From Gigantopelta aegis (Eukaryota > Mollusca > Gastropoda > Neomphalida > Peltospiridae), in assembly GCF_016097555.1 (NCBI RefSeq), contig NC_054704.1, forward strand, positions 31,519,554 through 31,583,553: DNA of 64,000 nucleotides, in the 5' to 3' direction. The notes below the pieces were generated by a model. The model saw only the letters and a list, made by a program, of their open reading frames with translations. It did not search any database and had not been told where the DNA came from. Positions 34,151 to 49,200 of the stretch are shown here, piece after piece; positions within the stretch are counted from its first letter, which is position 1; the number at the start of each line of letters is the position of its first letter. Both the position numbers and the translations under genes were made by a program.

Positions 34151-36839
34151 ATTGGTCTTCTGACTACTAAAACATCCCCCTCTCAATCTTCTATTTGTGA
34201 AAAACAAAATGTTTTAACTGGCTGTTATTCCATTTAAATACAGCATTGTAATGTGTCACATTAATCCCCGTTTCGGAAGGCTGTCGAAAGCAGATGTGTT
34301 ATATACATCTAAATAATTAACTTTTAAACAGACTAAATAGAACAAGTAATCAATAATCAACATTGAAAGCCCACACGCCATTCATAATCTTTACTCAACC
34401 GCGCATATTATACACGCTGGATGTACATTTCTGTTAAAAACATAATTACGAAATGTCATTGTTGGGTAATGCGCCGAAATAAAATGCTAGAACCACAACT
34501 GAACAAAAAAACATATAGCTAGGTCAGTTCATGCAGAGAACTCAGTGTGTGTAATATTACTAACACATGCTGGTTTATATTTTTGCAGCCATGTCATCAA
34601 CTGTACTATTTATAGCTGTTCCACACAATGTCAAAACAAAATGTGTTTTACTACACTCGGTACATATAGGTTGGACTATACCAATTAAAATCCCATAAGC
34701 GACCATGTTATCGTTTGTGTTTAAAAAATTATAATATGCAATATATCAACCAAACTATGACCTATAAATATTAGTACTACAACCCCTAGTATTAACTGCA
34801 GAGAATGGTACCTTTCATGGCTCATTTTCGGTATAACTAGATGTTTCTACAACACCCCTAGTTTCGCACAAAATCTGAGTACTTTTTTTACAGGTACCCC
34901 ATACAGGTTACAAGCACAAGGCTACCTGACACAGTGGTACTAGATCAAATAAAAGTACATACATTTTTAGCCCAGATGAAACTAAAAATTTTTTACAACC
35001 AGCACACTCACATTTATAACCAATCAAGTCCGGTCCACCTCGAACTTCGACCCAGCCGGAAATTAATCGGTTTAGTGCTACCTATGTAATGTTACACCGG
35101 GTCGACGCACATTCTATCAACCTGTAGATAAAGAAGTCACACAAACGTGATTCTGGATGAGCAATCTTTTAGTAATCACAAATCTGGGATCACGGAATTC
35201 TATTCACCAATGTTAATAATAAATATATACCCACTTCATTAAGCAGCCACCCGAGTTGAGAGACATTTTTATTCTTCCAAATAAATATAATTAAAGTGGC
35301 CTGTATTGAGCAGCCACCGGTTTTAAAATACCATTTTTAATACTCCCTTTTGTGCCTGTTTTTAACATAGGTTTGACTCATGCGGTAACTTGATAATTGG
35401 TAGCTTATGTTATTTATTTAGCATGTCAAAAGGGTCTTGCATTAAATAAATGAAAAAGAAAAGAAATGTTTGTTGAACGACTCCCTATACCAGTGTTTAG
35501 GCCTACCATTATATAATAAACTGCCAAACATGGTCTTGAAGGCATTACGAGATAGGCCATCCTTTCCAATATATGTAGATATATTTTTAATACACCCATC
35601 CCTTCACCCCACCCGGGCCAGCCCGTTTGAATTGCCATTTTTAATGACTTGTTTATATAATAATAATAATAATAATAAATAAAAATAAAAGAACCCAACT
35701 AAATCATCCACATTATACAATACTAAATTGCACCGAGCTTTTTTATTTCAACATGTTCTAAGTAGCACGCCCTCGAACCTCACTGTAGATCTGGCCTGGT
35801 GCTTATAAAGCATTGTCTGATAAAGTAATGTCATGGCCCTGGTTCATTTGCCTTTGATAACTCAATTTGCCCTTTTTATAATTTAGTGATCCCTCCTTTA
35901 GAAAATCCTGTTTCCGCCACTTAGATAGCATAGGCTATATATGAAACTTTGATTTACAAACACAAAAAACTCTTCTTTTTTTTTTACTCGCATTCAACAC
36001 AAACAAGACGTGATCGTAATGAAATTGAAGCACTCTTCTTCTTCTTTTCGTATCTTTGAAGGTTGCTGCGTAAGCCCCCCATTTCTAGTTCGCGCCACTT
36101 CGACTAGGGTTTTCCGACTTCAGCTGTGATTTGTGTAGTTCTCTCTCTTAGCCTTTGGTCCTTAGAGCCATTCTGCAAGGTAACATGGATTTGATTTCAG
36201 AGTCCCTTCTCTTAGAACGGTTGCTTTACAGGGCTGATGAATCCATTCTATCCAGTGGGTTGGTTTGGTTTTGGAGTGTCCGTCTCCTAGATGTCTTGCT
36301 TTTCAGAGTTTTCCATCTCTTAGATTATCTTTCATGACTGACGTACTCTGTCCGTCCGTGCTATTTGTCCATGGCTGGAGCTGGATTAGTGAGTGTCAGA
36401 GCGTGTCCATACGTCGATGGGTCATGCACACTGCACTTCTGGGGCTCCAGTTGCGCCTAGATCCACAGAAAAGCAATATGAAGGGCAGCATTTTTACAGA
36501 AACTGAATTTTGTCATTCCACTATTTGTTTCCATGGTATCAAAAATATCAAAAATGAAAACCCCCTGAAATCAAAACGCACTACTAGACCATTAAGACTG
36601 ATATGTATACATATCATGAAGTTATCGTGAATGATTTTGGAGTTGTGCTCGAGAAACATAGAATTTGATCATTCTGGCTTTGTTTCCACAACAGAAGAAA
36701 TGTAAAAAATTAAAACCCGATCGTAAAAGGCACCATTACACCAATAGATTGAGAGAGAGAGAGAGCGAGCTCTGTTGTTGCCACACAGGCTAATCCTACC
36801 ATAAATCAGCAAGATACAACTTATGTTTTATATGGATTG
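34151..36839. other. Upstream region of SLC17A9
   Basis: This should hold the SLC17A9 promoter and 5' UTR. No clear TATA box, CpG island or upstream exon could be supported. A stub of the 24264-type element lies at about 35791-35841 and (AAT)n at 35659-35681. Confidence 0.4.
34860..35095. repeat. Interspersed repeat, copy 1
   Basis: CACAGTGGTACTAGATCAAA, ACACTCACATTTATAACCAA and CCGGAAATTAATCGGTTTAG recur in the same order at 39405-39650. No ends or coding part were recognised. Confidence 0.65.
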
Positions 36840-36942
36840 TAGTCTTTGATGTACCAGTTGTGAGGGAAAAAAATAGAATCCATCAAGAGCAATATGCCTT
36901 GTGACTCATTTGAGTGTTCTACCACTTAGCTACATCCAGTCC
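36840..36942 (-). mobile_element. SINE head fragment
   Basis: CTTTGATGTACCAGTTGTGA and GTTCTACCACTTAGCTACAT are recognisable head-side pieces of the common SINE. Confidence 0.45.
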
Positions 36943-37345
36943 ACCTGGTGTCAAAGGAAAAAAAAAAAAAAGAGAAGAAAAACAAGAGAAACAAAAATTG
37001 AAAAATTATATAGGGTCTCTTAATCAGTTCCATGAGAAGACTTGCACCCGTGACGCCCAATTTAACATCCAAGTATTAATGCCTAGACATCACCAATAGT
37101 AAAGTGTTTAGCATGGTGTATAGCTTGTCAACACTGGAATTTAAAAACATGGAGACAGACCCAATTGATCTGATGACAGTTGCTAGGTTCTAAACATGAC
37201 TAAGATATCCAAGTATGGAGACATCGAAATACACGCCAGTCAACAGAACATTCATCTCATGTGTCCTCTTGTGTTTCTGTCACGAGTTGGGGTTGTATTT
37301 ATGAATGTAAACTGAATTTAATTGCAGTTTGAGGAAATTTGACTA

Positions 37346-38303
37346 CCGTATATCTTCGCCTGTAAGTCGATCTCGGCTATAAGTCGAGTCCCTAATTTCA
37401 AGCCCTGAAAACGTATTTTTTTATTGACCCGTTTATAAGTCGACCCATGAAAAACTACTTATAAATATTGAAATATTTCTTATTTTCAGCACATGAGAAC
37501 AATAATATTTGAACAAAAGAAAATTATTTTACAAACTTCGGTTTTCATGTTTTGTACATCGCAATATAATAAACTATTCCAATCAAACTATCATTATTAC
37601 ATAGCATCAAAACGAAATATTCCCTTAGTAGAGAGTGAAAGCTGTTTGACTGTTACTGTATAGTACTGTACAGATGGTTTTGTGCACAGACAACAACTTT
37701 ATTTATAAACACTGACAACAGATCACTACGATAAAACTGAAAGTATCACGTTTTGCCGCCATATTAATACATGTAAGGAGGATAACTCTGGAAAGTACAC
37801 TGGTTTTTGTACCAAATGATGTGTGTCCCTATTGCTCTAGATAGTGAACTGCAGAGATCAGTCTATTTTAAGGGAAAGCTCAGTAATATTCATGAAGTTA
37901 ATCACCGCCAAAACATTGTTTGAACAACATTAATGCCAGTGACCAGATTTCAAAATAAACTCAGGCAACAGGTAGTTAGTATTGTTTACATTTTTACTAT
38001 TAGTGATGACTGTTAATTTAACTAAGTGGACTGTTGTCTTGGCATGTGAGTGAGATCGTACGCCTTTTCGCATAACCAAAACCGTTCTAATGCCAAAAAA
38101 AATAGGTTATAAAAAATAAATGTGTCAAATTAACATATTTGAGTATAAATACATGGCATACTTCAACAATAAAACTTGTAAAATAATCCCCAAAACAGTA
38201 ATATTTTTTGTTGAATTTTTTTTACCCTCTTATAAGTCGACCCCCCAAGTTATAAAATAATTTTTGGGTGAAAAAAATTCGACTTATAGGCGAAGATATA
38301 CGG
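37346..38303. mobile_element. 958-base TA-flanked nonautonomous DNA element
   Basis: The ends CCGTATATCTTCGCCTGTAA and inverted CCGTATATCTTCGCCTATAA are bordered by TA. The subterminal motif TATAAGTCGA repeats in both halves. No open frame of note was seen. Probably Tc1/mariner or pogo-related by target choice. Confidence 0.8.
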
Positions 38304-39404
38304 TAGTCAAAGTTATCTATCAATGAAATCTTTGAAAACAGAGTGATTCTACATTTTGACAGTCATTCACTTCGTTCACGTCCTGCATTCATGGATGACA
38401 ATGCCTAGCTTGGCATGATTTGGCATTCTTATTCAGCGCTGGAATTATAATACTATAAATAATACTATTTAACTTTATTTTTTAGTCTCATTATCATCTA
38501 GTAACGTGTAGTAAGTTTCGGGTACTCGGGTTCGGGTCGAGTTTGATTCTTGAATACTGGAGTCCAATATTTTGGGCTCATGGAGGTCCTAATAGTGCAG
38601 TGTTAGACCATTTGTTCTAGAATGCAACGGACACTTTACCTTTGCTGGCAAGAAGCCCTGACCTCAGTCCAATCTAGAACTTGTGAGATCATTTGTGTCA
38701 TAGAGCAAGAGCCACGCACTTAAAACTGTGCAACAACTGGAACATGCCGTTTGTGAGAAATAGAACGGCATCACCAGAAGAGGTAATCTTTATACCAGAT
38801 ATTGAAACCAACTCCATTACAAAGTAAAATTAATCATTTTATTAGAATACTTATGTACAAGTATACATATTTTTTTCTTTAAATTCAAATACAAGTATTC
38901 TCAGAGTACTGCTAAAGCAAAACATGTCCCCTACCAGGCATAACACATTGTCATATCTCCTAAGTTCAAGGGTTGTAATGGTAAAAAATGGGCAAATCTC
39001 TATTCAAGACAAATCTTAATCTGTAACGCTACATGATAAAACTATACTCAAATTTTAGCTCAATACCTTGAGGCATTGTGGAAAAAAAAAGTCTGGAAAA
39101 CTATATTGTGGTACAGACAGACAGACAGACAGAGACAAAATCTATAGTCCTCTCCAGTTGGACCAGTAAGAGAAAATTGTTTTATGATCAATTATTCAAA
39201 TGCCAGTGGTGTTTTAATTGGTCAACTCTTCTTCTGGGTATACTACCAAATCAAACCCCATAGACAATAGCAACATATGTGGCTAAAATTCCTACCGGCA
39301 TCCTATCAATCGACATAAACACCACGGATCTAAATACTATCACCCCTCACCCTTAAAGTGAATCAGAAAAAATTGGTGGTCAAGCTGCTCATTTCAGAGA
39401 TAAT

Positions 39405-39650
39405 GGGTAGCATCTATGACTACCCCCATACATGTTTCAAGCACAAGATTACTTGACACAGTGGTACTAGATGAAATAAAATTGCATACATTGTTTGCAC
39501 AGATGAAACAATTTTTTTTTACAACCAACACACTCACATTTATCACTAATCAGAGGACTTGTGGTATTAACTTCTATATCAAAAGTTGGATGCACCTCAA
39601 ACTTTGAACTGGCCGGAAGTTATTTTGTTTAGTACTACCTATAATGTAAG
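39405..39650. repeat. Interspersed repeat, copy 2
   Basis: This is the partner of 34860-35095: CACAGTGGTACTAGATGAAA, ACACTCACATTTATCACTAA and CCGGAAGTTATTTTGTTTAG. The two copies flank the same intergenic interval, in the same direction. Confidence 0.65.
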
Positions 39651-40186
39651 TGTTGAAACATAGGAGTAGAGTTTCACAAAATAAAAATACCCTTCCAGTT
39701 GCTTTACATCAATGACTTCTCACTGATGATAAAGTGGATCAGAAAATTGAGATGAACTGCAAATGTAGATTTTTTATTATTATTATTAAGAAAAATAAAT
39801 AAATTAAAACACAATAAATTCTCTAAAATTTAGCATGTAGAATCCCCATTCTAATATACATATTGGTATCTTGCCCCCCCCCCCCCCCCACCACCACCAC
39901 ACACCTTTTGAATTTGTTTTCCTCGATTCCTGTAATCCCTGTCTGACAAGGATCATCCAGAATCTTTAACAGCATACATACTATTCAAACCATTAGCTAC
40001 ATGTATATGAAGAAAATTTGAAAGAAAAACATTCCATCTTCACACAAGTAGCCATGTCTTTTTAATAGCTTTTTGTACACACACTGCATCAGTAATTAAG
40101 ATGTAATATATCTGACTTGTAGTGCACAGGTTGGAAACGAATACCATACATTTCTAACATGTTTCATAGTTTTCTGTACGTGCCAG

Positions 40187-40192
40187 TTTATT
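40187..40192 (-). terminator. Possible LTV1 polyadenylation signal AATAAA
   Basis: A perfect AATAAA on the minus strand begins 27 bases after the LTV1 stop codon. This would give a very short 3' UTR, which is plausible for a housekeeping gene, but AATAAA is frequent by chance in AT-rich DNA. Confidence 0.4.
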
Positions 40193-40218
40193 CACAAAAT
40201 GAATGAATTCACACAATG

Positions 40219-43200
40219 CTACAACAGCTTCATGCCCTGTAAGTTCTGCTGCACATTCAACTGCTGTTTCTGCTGTCGTTTCTTTTCAGCAGAGAATGCT
40301 AACTTGTTGCTCTTCTTTTCTACTCTTCTTTCCTGGAAAATAAACAACATATAAACCAAAGTACAAAAAACCCCAAAACAACCCTTATCGAAATACTGTA
40401 TTAAAAATGTAAGTAATTTTTCAGCAGGGATGAAGTTATAAATTATATGTACATCTTCCCCATTTCAACAAGGTAGTTTGTTTTTAAACCAACAACACAT
40501 TTTATAAAAATTTATATAATGATGACAATAGAAGGTTCTAATTTAGAATATTCCTTTCGCAGGGGTGGGAATTGGTGAACTGTATGAAAAAAAGAGGAAA
40601 TCTAGAGGGGTCCCGGAAATTCTTGAAAACCTAGGTTAAATTTGTGCCATCCAACACATTTTGGAGGAAAGGACGATTACAATGCGAGGAAATGCAATGT
40701 TCCATGAGAGGAAAACAGCCGATCCGAGAAGAATTCCCACCCCTGATTTCTGTACATCTGACTTGCTTTGTTATTTTATGTTGATAGAAAAGAGCTTTTT
40801 AAAATCTGACAGTAATAGAATGTTTGTTTTTGTAATCTGTCAAATTTTTTATGCACATGGTAATCATATCACTTTGATGATATGTGCAGAATACCTGTTT
40901 CTAAATTCTTATTGTGAGGTATTACATGCAAGTACAATAAAACCCTTCTAAACTGGTCACACAGGAGACCAAGTAAAACAGGCCAGTTTTAAGGGCTATC
41001 AGGTATTAATATTTAAAAAGAGACTATGAAAATTGTCCAGTTTTGAGGGTTTTCATTGTAGATGATTTTCATGTCACAGAGGAACAAGTGCCTCTTCCAT
41101 TATTTGAGGGCAGGAGTTAGCTCAGTCGGCTGAGTGCTCACTTGAGGTGCTTGCGTCACAGGATCGAACCACCTCGGTGGAACCAATCAGCTGATTTGTT
41201 TTTTTCCCGTTCCAACCAGTGCACTCCAACTGGACAAAGGCCGTGGTATGTGCTTTTCTGTCTGTGGGGAAGTGCATATAAAAGATCCCTGGCTGCATTA
41301 GGAAACATTCAGCAGGTTTCCTCTGATGATTACGAGTCATAATTACCAAATATTTGACACCCAAAAGATGATGATTAATTAATCAATGTGTCCCAGTGGT
41401 GTCGTTAAACAAAAAACAAACTTTTTGTAAAAACTCTCCCATTACTTATTAAATAAAATACAATTCTCTCTACCTTCCTTTCTTCTTTAATAGCCAGCTT
41501 CCTTGCCCTCTTTTCTTCCAGTGTTTCATCTTGAGGCCTGAACGTGCTCGTCCTGTCTGCCTTCCTACTCTCACGCATTTCCTTCTCAATCTGTTTCTTC
41601 GTCAGACCTCTCTGTGATATCCCATCAGTTGGAATTCCCAGCTTGCTGGTCAGCTTAATTGTTCTTCCCTGAAACAAATTGTACAGTAAAAATATATTGA
41701 AATAAACCATCTATTATAATACAAATATCTTCATTATTCATTCATTTATGACGGTCCAGGAGAGTGGGTTAGTGATTACTTGTTAGCGGTTAGTGAGAGA
41801 GAAGATGGTTTAGTGGCCTTAAATTGAGTCATTATACTCGCTCAGAGTGGGAACTGGTACCGGGAGGTGAACCCAGTACCTACCAGACTTAAATTTCATG
41901 GCTTAATCATTTCTAACCACAGTTACATATGTTATTAAGACCCAAAACCTGTCATCCAATATGTGTGTTATTTGGTTGCTTGGAAAAGTTTAATATTATA
42001 ATAATTCACTTAGTGCATGAAATTATGAAACCACAAATAATTAGTTCAAGATAGCCTTCAGGACCTGACTTAGTTTAAAATAACCATGTGCACTGAAATT
42101 AGTTATCTTTTGCAGTATGCAACTTTTAATTTCAGAACACTTAACAGTTCGCTTGAATTTAAACTTGTGTAACTGACGTGAGAACTGATCAAGTTTCTGT
42201 AACAACTCCTGCAATTAAGAAAATGACCACGGCAAAATATTTGCAGCAGAAAAATAGTGTCCACAGGATTTTCCACGGCAATTTGACAGTTAACATGTTT
42301 CCAACACTGGATTGTAAGTAAATTTGAAAGATAAGTTTGCTATTTGTGTTGTTTGCCAATATGCTGTAAGATTCATTTATATCAGTGGCAGTATTCGTTG
42401 ACTGAAAATTATGTAACAGTTAACACGCCAATGACACATGCACGATGAAGAACAATGGTGTTATAAGGGGATGTCAATTTATTATATAGTGTAGTTAGTC
42501 TGCACTAACTTACCAGTTCAATCTTTATCATTTAATCATATTACATCAAGTGTCAGAATATATTTAATGCGATATGGAATTTAAATAGTTTTCTTTAATA
42601 ACGGCATATTTTGTAAATATAAATTTTTATTAAACTTATCGGAAATAATCTCTTTCTATATACGTATATCTACAAATATCTTATCATCAGGCTGACCATA
42701 ATACTTAAAGCGACTTGTAGGAGTGTATGATGAACATTTTACTGAAAATAAAACACCCATAATGCACCATAGCCACAGTTAAATGATGTATAAGCTGTCA
42801 CCCCCTTGCAATCCAGTGGTCCCTGCAATGCACGTGCTATGAACAGTCAAGAGAGTGCAATGACCTAGATGGAACTTGCTTTAATGCTGGATCGAGTTTA
42901 GCCAGACAGCAGAAAAACATCCAAATGGTCACGTTGGGAACCAATCAAATAGTTCATGAACGTTAGTGAAACGTTTGTTGGAAGAACTTTGTATTGGTAA
43001 TTTACATATATTTTTTATCATGCCTGATGGTGCTAAAATTCAGATATTTAAGGTTGACGACAAGTCACTTTTCACACCCTTGTTTTGGCTTCATACTGTA
43101 ACGATTTCGCTTTCTCAGCACGTGCCCACTTATAGACCGGTGCTAAAATCGAATTAAATACAGTTCTAAAAGTACCTTGCTGGGTTCGGTTACCCCTTTC

Positions 43201-46200
43201 GGTCGTAGACTTCAAAAATTACATTTCAATATGTAAACTCATGATTAACCTTTCTCACTAACTAATCAAATAATCACATAAGTTGTCCTTTTTCACAGTG
43301 TTTATTTAAGGGTTTCAGTAGATCATAAAAATAAATTTTCATGATTGACTTTGAGAGATACAGGTTACATAATAGTTATTCAAATTTCCCACAACTCAAC
43401 CATCATTCAATTCCCCGCCAATGAAACATTAAGAATCCCAATATGGATTACTATTCGTTTATTCTAAGAGAATGAAAATCCATCGAAAATGTACATAAAC
43501 ATTCATTCCCACTCGTGAAACCACAAGATTCCCAAACGTGGAATACTTGGAAATTTACGAGACAGAAATAATATTTCCTTCACTCAATTCCTCTCTCCAA
43601 AATTCCAATAATCTTCTTTCAAAAATATTTTAGTAACCTCTCAAGTGTCAATACAAAATATGCCTAACAATAATTTTAAGGTTTACGGTAATGCAATGGG
43701 AGACGGTGACAACTAACAAAAATACACTACCATTTGGTTAATGAATTACATAATAAATAAATAGCTTATCATTGTCGGTTCTCACATAATAAATCTAAAA
43801 ACACAATTTGGAATAATAACCGAGTGAGAGAGAGCCATTCAAAATCTACACATAAAAAAACACAATCAACATACACACATGTTTGTACCTGTGGTTGAAA
43901 AATCAGAAGTGAGTAAACTGATGGACAAATCTAGCATTAATACATGGAATGGCTCTCATTGGTCCAAATTAATGACATGACATTAATCGGACATAACGAT
44001 TGGTTAACCTATCATAACAATTCTTCGTAGAAATAACGAAGATTAACAACACATTTAATTATAGCCGAATATTGCCGAAAATTATACATCGCTACAACAA
44101 AAATTACGTAAATAAAATAAACAATTCTAACTTAATTATCTTCTCAAATGGTATCCCAAAATACAATATAACATTATTATTGTTTAACCCCTCCCCAAAT
44201 ATTACACAACTTGATATTAACTATAAAATCCAAGCCTAAACATTACAATATTATATGGTCTCATGCCACGGTTTGGAAAATCAATAGATCTGAATCATCG
44301 TTTCTGTAACTTTACCCATCAATAATCTGATTCATAGAAGGCTGATTAAAGTGCTAATAGTGTGCTAGAAGATGTTAGTATAAGAAGTTCAGAAACCAAG
44401 AATAAAATTAAGAAACCAAACATAAGTAGAAAAAGGACAGACAACAAATCAGATTATTCAGGAAAGTATTGGAAATATACAGATTTGTTACATTACACCG
44501 TAATTTCACTTGAAATCCATATTTTGTAAAAGGTAGTTTTTTAATCACAATATTTTCTTCAAACACATTCAGGTTCATTAGTAATGTGCAAACAAACAAA
44601 ATTCAATAGCAATTTTGCATTGGAATTTTTCCAGCATTCTGAAAATGGAAACGTCATGTATTTTGTAAGAAGATGCAAAGTGTTGTCATTGGAATACTGA
44701 AGTCATTCAAATTCAATATTAGCTACATTATTACAATGCTTTGCCACATTACAGGCATCGAAATAAGTTGAGAACGGTCGTTCAGGTTACCGGGAGGTTA
44801 CCACATGTTTTAAAAAGTTTTAACGTACGGCAGTTTCGTTTCCGAGCATAAACCAGGCAGTGCATTTCGTTGTTTCGTAAGGAATTGCATCGATGTTCAT
44901 GTGCACTTGTGCAATTGCAAGCAATTATAGTCTTTCCGCATTTAAGCAGCTTTCACTAGATGAATTTATTTCCGCGTTTTGTTTTCTCGTACGAAATTGC
45001 ACCGATGTTCGTGCGCACTTGTGCAATTGCAAGCAATTTCAGCAATACATATTTAAGCAGTGCACACTAGATAAATTTACTTCCGGATTTCGTACCGATG
45101 TTCACGCGCACCGATACAATTTCAGAATGTCCATGTTTTAGCAGTCAACTAGATGTGTGCCTAGTAGTTTGCATTGTGGTAACCTATAGGTTACCAGGCT
45201 ATATTTTGTGGTAATCTGTAAATGGGTTACCAGACACAATGCTTATTTCAAGAACTGTTCTATTAACCTTGACCCCTGTATAAATTCTATAACACGCAGA
45301 CAACGCTATTTACAGGTTGGTATTTTTTTATTTTTCATAATTCTGCACAAAATATTAAGTTTAAGTTTTAAAAGATGAAAGAAATAATAAGTACCTTTTA
45401 TTAAATATATCTTATCAAAATATTACGGTTTGATATGTTATATTTATTGTGTACAAAGCCAAAACAAGGGTCCGAAAAGTGACTGTCGTCGACCTTAGTA
45501 ATAACGGTGCAGTTACTGTTTTAATATTTACCTTTAATCTGTTTTCAGTTCACAAAAGATATTTTATTTTTAACAAAAAGGAAAAAATACAGCTTGAAAA
45601 AAAAAATCAAATACAGTCCACGGCAAAGAAAATGCTGCAGAGAATGAAAAGAAAAATCTCCACGGCTTTGCTAATTGCTGAGTAAAAAAAAAAGCAAAAA
45701 AACCCAAAAACATTTATTTAAAAACAAATTAATATATCATTTAATGAATTATGATATTATAATAATTTAAAAAAACCTAATATTACCTTTGTTGGCTCAG
45801 AAATCATTTGAGGATGATTATATAATGTTGAGTATGTACCTGAAAATAAAATTAAAAAGTGTTGTGATACAAATTACAACATTCACACATTTTGATACAA
45901 AAACAATAAGATTTATTTAAAGAATGTTATGGCATTAGATTAACTAGGGCAGAAAGATTGTGTTACATGTTTAATAGTAAAATGTTCAAAATGATTTGAC
46001 ATTTCATTTATTTTAATTGCCAATATTAAAATGCTAGAAACACTTGCAGTGTCCAAGCACCATTTATTTTGACGATTATTAAATGCATCTGCTTTGTTTG
46101 ATCCCATCCAAAACTGTGCTCCATGACTGTATATCAAATCATTTTTAATGTATATGAAACGTGTTGGAAGGTGCATGTGAAAGATCCCTTGCTGTTAACA

Positions 46201-49200
46201 GAAAAATGTGGGGTTTTCCTCTAAGCTATATGACAGAATTATCTAATGTCTGACATCCAATTAGTCAGTGATTAATAAATCAGTGTGCTGTAGTGGTGTT
46301 CATAAACAAAACATGTTGAAACATGGATCTGAATTGAAACTATGGTAAGATATCTAGTATTTATTGTGTATGAAGCCAAAACTATAGTGCCATCATACTT
46401 TAATGGATTAGGCAACTGCTCCACTGCAATAACAAAACAAAAGTTTGTTTTGTTTAATGACACCACTAGAGCGCATTGATTAATTAATCATCGGCTATTA
46501 GATCTGTCTGAATTTGTTAAATAGTCTTAGAGACAAAACCCACTACATTTTTCCATTAGTACCAAGGGATCTTTTGTATGTACTTTCCCACAGACAGGAA
46601 ATCATATACCACAGCATTTGACCAGTTGTGGTGCACTGATTGAAAAACCCAATCAGTTGAATGGATCGACAAAGGTGGTTCGATCCTGTGACACAAACAC
46701 CTCAGGCACTGCAATAACAAACACCTGTATGAACTTACTAAGTATAGATTCACAGTCCCACTTCTGTGAGGGCTCTTCTACAACCATTTTAACAGCATCA
46801 TCATCGTCTTCTGTGTCAGATTCCTCACTGTCAACATCAACCTCACACATTCCAACTCCTTCATCTATAACATCCTTCAACTTTCTGAAACCACAAACCA
46901 CATAATATATCAGACTTGTTTTTACAAATATTATAGTCATAGCTGGATTTTATTTTTGTCATTCAAGAAAGATAACTCTTCTCAGAGGCGTCTATAGGAC
47001 AAAAAGAAGAAGGGCTATTCCAGACTTTACTTATTACTTTAATTATTATTTTATGCTTGGTGAGAGAGGTTGGTGTAGTAGCCTAACACTTCCCAGTGAC
47101 TTGTTAAACTCACTCTGGTTGGGACTGGTGCCACTTTCATTCATTTCATTTTAACTTATTCTCATGCTTATATCCAATTAAGGTTCAAGCATGCTGTCCT
47201 GGGCACACACCTCAGCTATCTGGGCTGTCTGTCCAGGACAGTGGGGTAGTGATTAGTTGTTAGTGAGAGAGAAGTCAGTGTATTGGTCTTACACCTACCT
47301 ATTAAATATTAAACCACTTAACTTTTAGTTTTACTGTACTGTGTGTGCATGTCCGTGTCTACATGTGTATGTATATTTATGTATGTGTGGCATATTGATG
47401 CAGACGTGTATTAAATCTCTGCTGTTTACTGTTTTTATAACTAGTTCATATGTTTGCTTTCTCTTTCTTTTATTAAATGGGAATCTGTCTCCTTAACTCA
47501 TACAATGGTTGCAATAAAGATTATATTGTATTGTATTGTATTGTACTGTATTTGTACTGTACTGTACTGTATTGTATTGAATTGAATCGTTAAAACTCAT
47601 TCTAGGTGAGAGTTGGTACCTGACTGCAAACCCAGTACCTACCAGCCTTATGTCCGGCAGCTTAACTACAACAACACTGAGTCCAGTTAACATGGTACTC
47701 CATACCTACCAGCCTTAAGACTGATGGCTTCACCACTGTATTTAACAAGTAATATTAAGTACATAAATGCCTAACAAACTCACACTACTTTCTTTTGTTT
47801 TTCAAATTCCTCCACCATGCTGTCCAGCACCACACTGTTAGAATTCAGTCTTCCCTCAATGTCTTCCTGATCCAGCGCTCCAATATCACCATCATCGTAC
47901 TGCTCAAATAACTGGAAAAGAAGAATACAGTAAAACTAAAGTTCTCTGGATAAAGAAAAGGAACATATGTCCAACAATATCTCTAGCACATGATTTAATC
48001 TGTGACAGTTAGGCATCAATTGTATGTGTCACTGTGTTAGAGGGGCAACATGGGCAAAAACACAGAAGCAAGGGATAAAGAAAAGGATTATATGTCTAAC
48101 AATACAGCACATGATTTAATCTGTGACAGTTAGGCATCAATTGTATGGTAAGTGTCACTGTGTTAGATGGGCAACATGGTCAAAAACACAGAAGCAAGGA
48201 ATACGTTATCAAGTCTGTTTTGTTTACCACCACCATATAACTGTAAATCAAATGTGATGGAGTGCGTCGTTAAACATTTGATAATTGTGACAAGTCTTCC
48301 TAGGAAACCTGTTACAATGTAGCAATGGATCTTTTATATGCTCTTTCCACAAACAGGACTGCACATACTATAACTTTTGAAATACGAGCTGTGGGGCGCT
48401 GGTTGGGACAGGAAAAAAAATCCCACAGAGAATGTGTCCACTAAGGGGGTTTGATCTTCTGATCCAAGCATTTGAGGCGAATGATTTACCAACTTAACTA
48501 GACCCCATCCCTACCCAACCCTGGGATTTTATATGCACCTTCCAAATATGATATACCAGTCTTTGATATTGCATTTGTGGAGTATTTGTTAAAAGGCTAT
48601 TTGTTTTACAATATGTCTATTCAGGGTGACTGATCCAGTGAAATCCTGTACCTCATGTAAGAACTAATGACCGAATCATTTGGCCTAACATACAGTAATT
48701 GGTTCATTTACTCAGAACATGAGCAAATTGACTTATTAACCATCATCTATTGGATATCAAACACTTAATAATTTTTGACTCAATAGTCACAGAGGAAAGT
48801 CGCTACATTTTTCTTTTATATGAACTTTCACAGGCAGTACAGCACATACTGACGTGGTTCGATCTACCCACTGAGCTAGATACTACCTTTCTGAACATAT
48901 GAAATGTAGATGTTTAAGCATTGTCAATATATGTAGCTACACCCATGAAAGACCACAATAAGTCATTCGGCCCACTGTGTTCTCTCTATAAATATTTATT
49001 TAAGCATTCATGTTGTATTTATTTAATCATATATGCTGGTGAGTATTACAGGACTGTTTGTTTGTAGTCCACTGAAGAGGACTGACCCTACAACCCATCC
49101 CACCCCAGGCAAGAGCTTACCACCCTGGGGCGTAGCCAGGGAGGAAAAAAAAAACCGCCAAGGCAAACCCAGTGTTATGGGAAAAATAAAATAAATCTGG

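Noticed and set aside
35470-35682. ORF with LPLYNKLP-like end as a LINE remnant
   Set aside because: The resemblance to the end of non-LTR reverse transcriptase proteins is too weak to support a call.
36155-36630. Plus-strand ORFs of 60-121 codons
   Set aside because: No recognisable similarity and no consistent exon borders; intergenic repeat-like sequence seems likelier.
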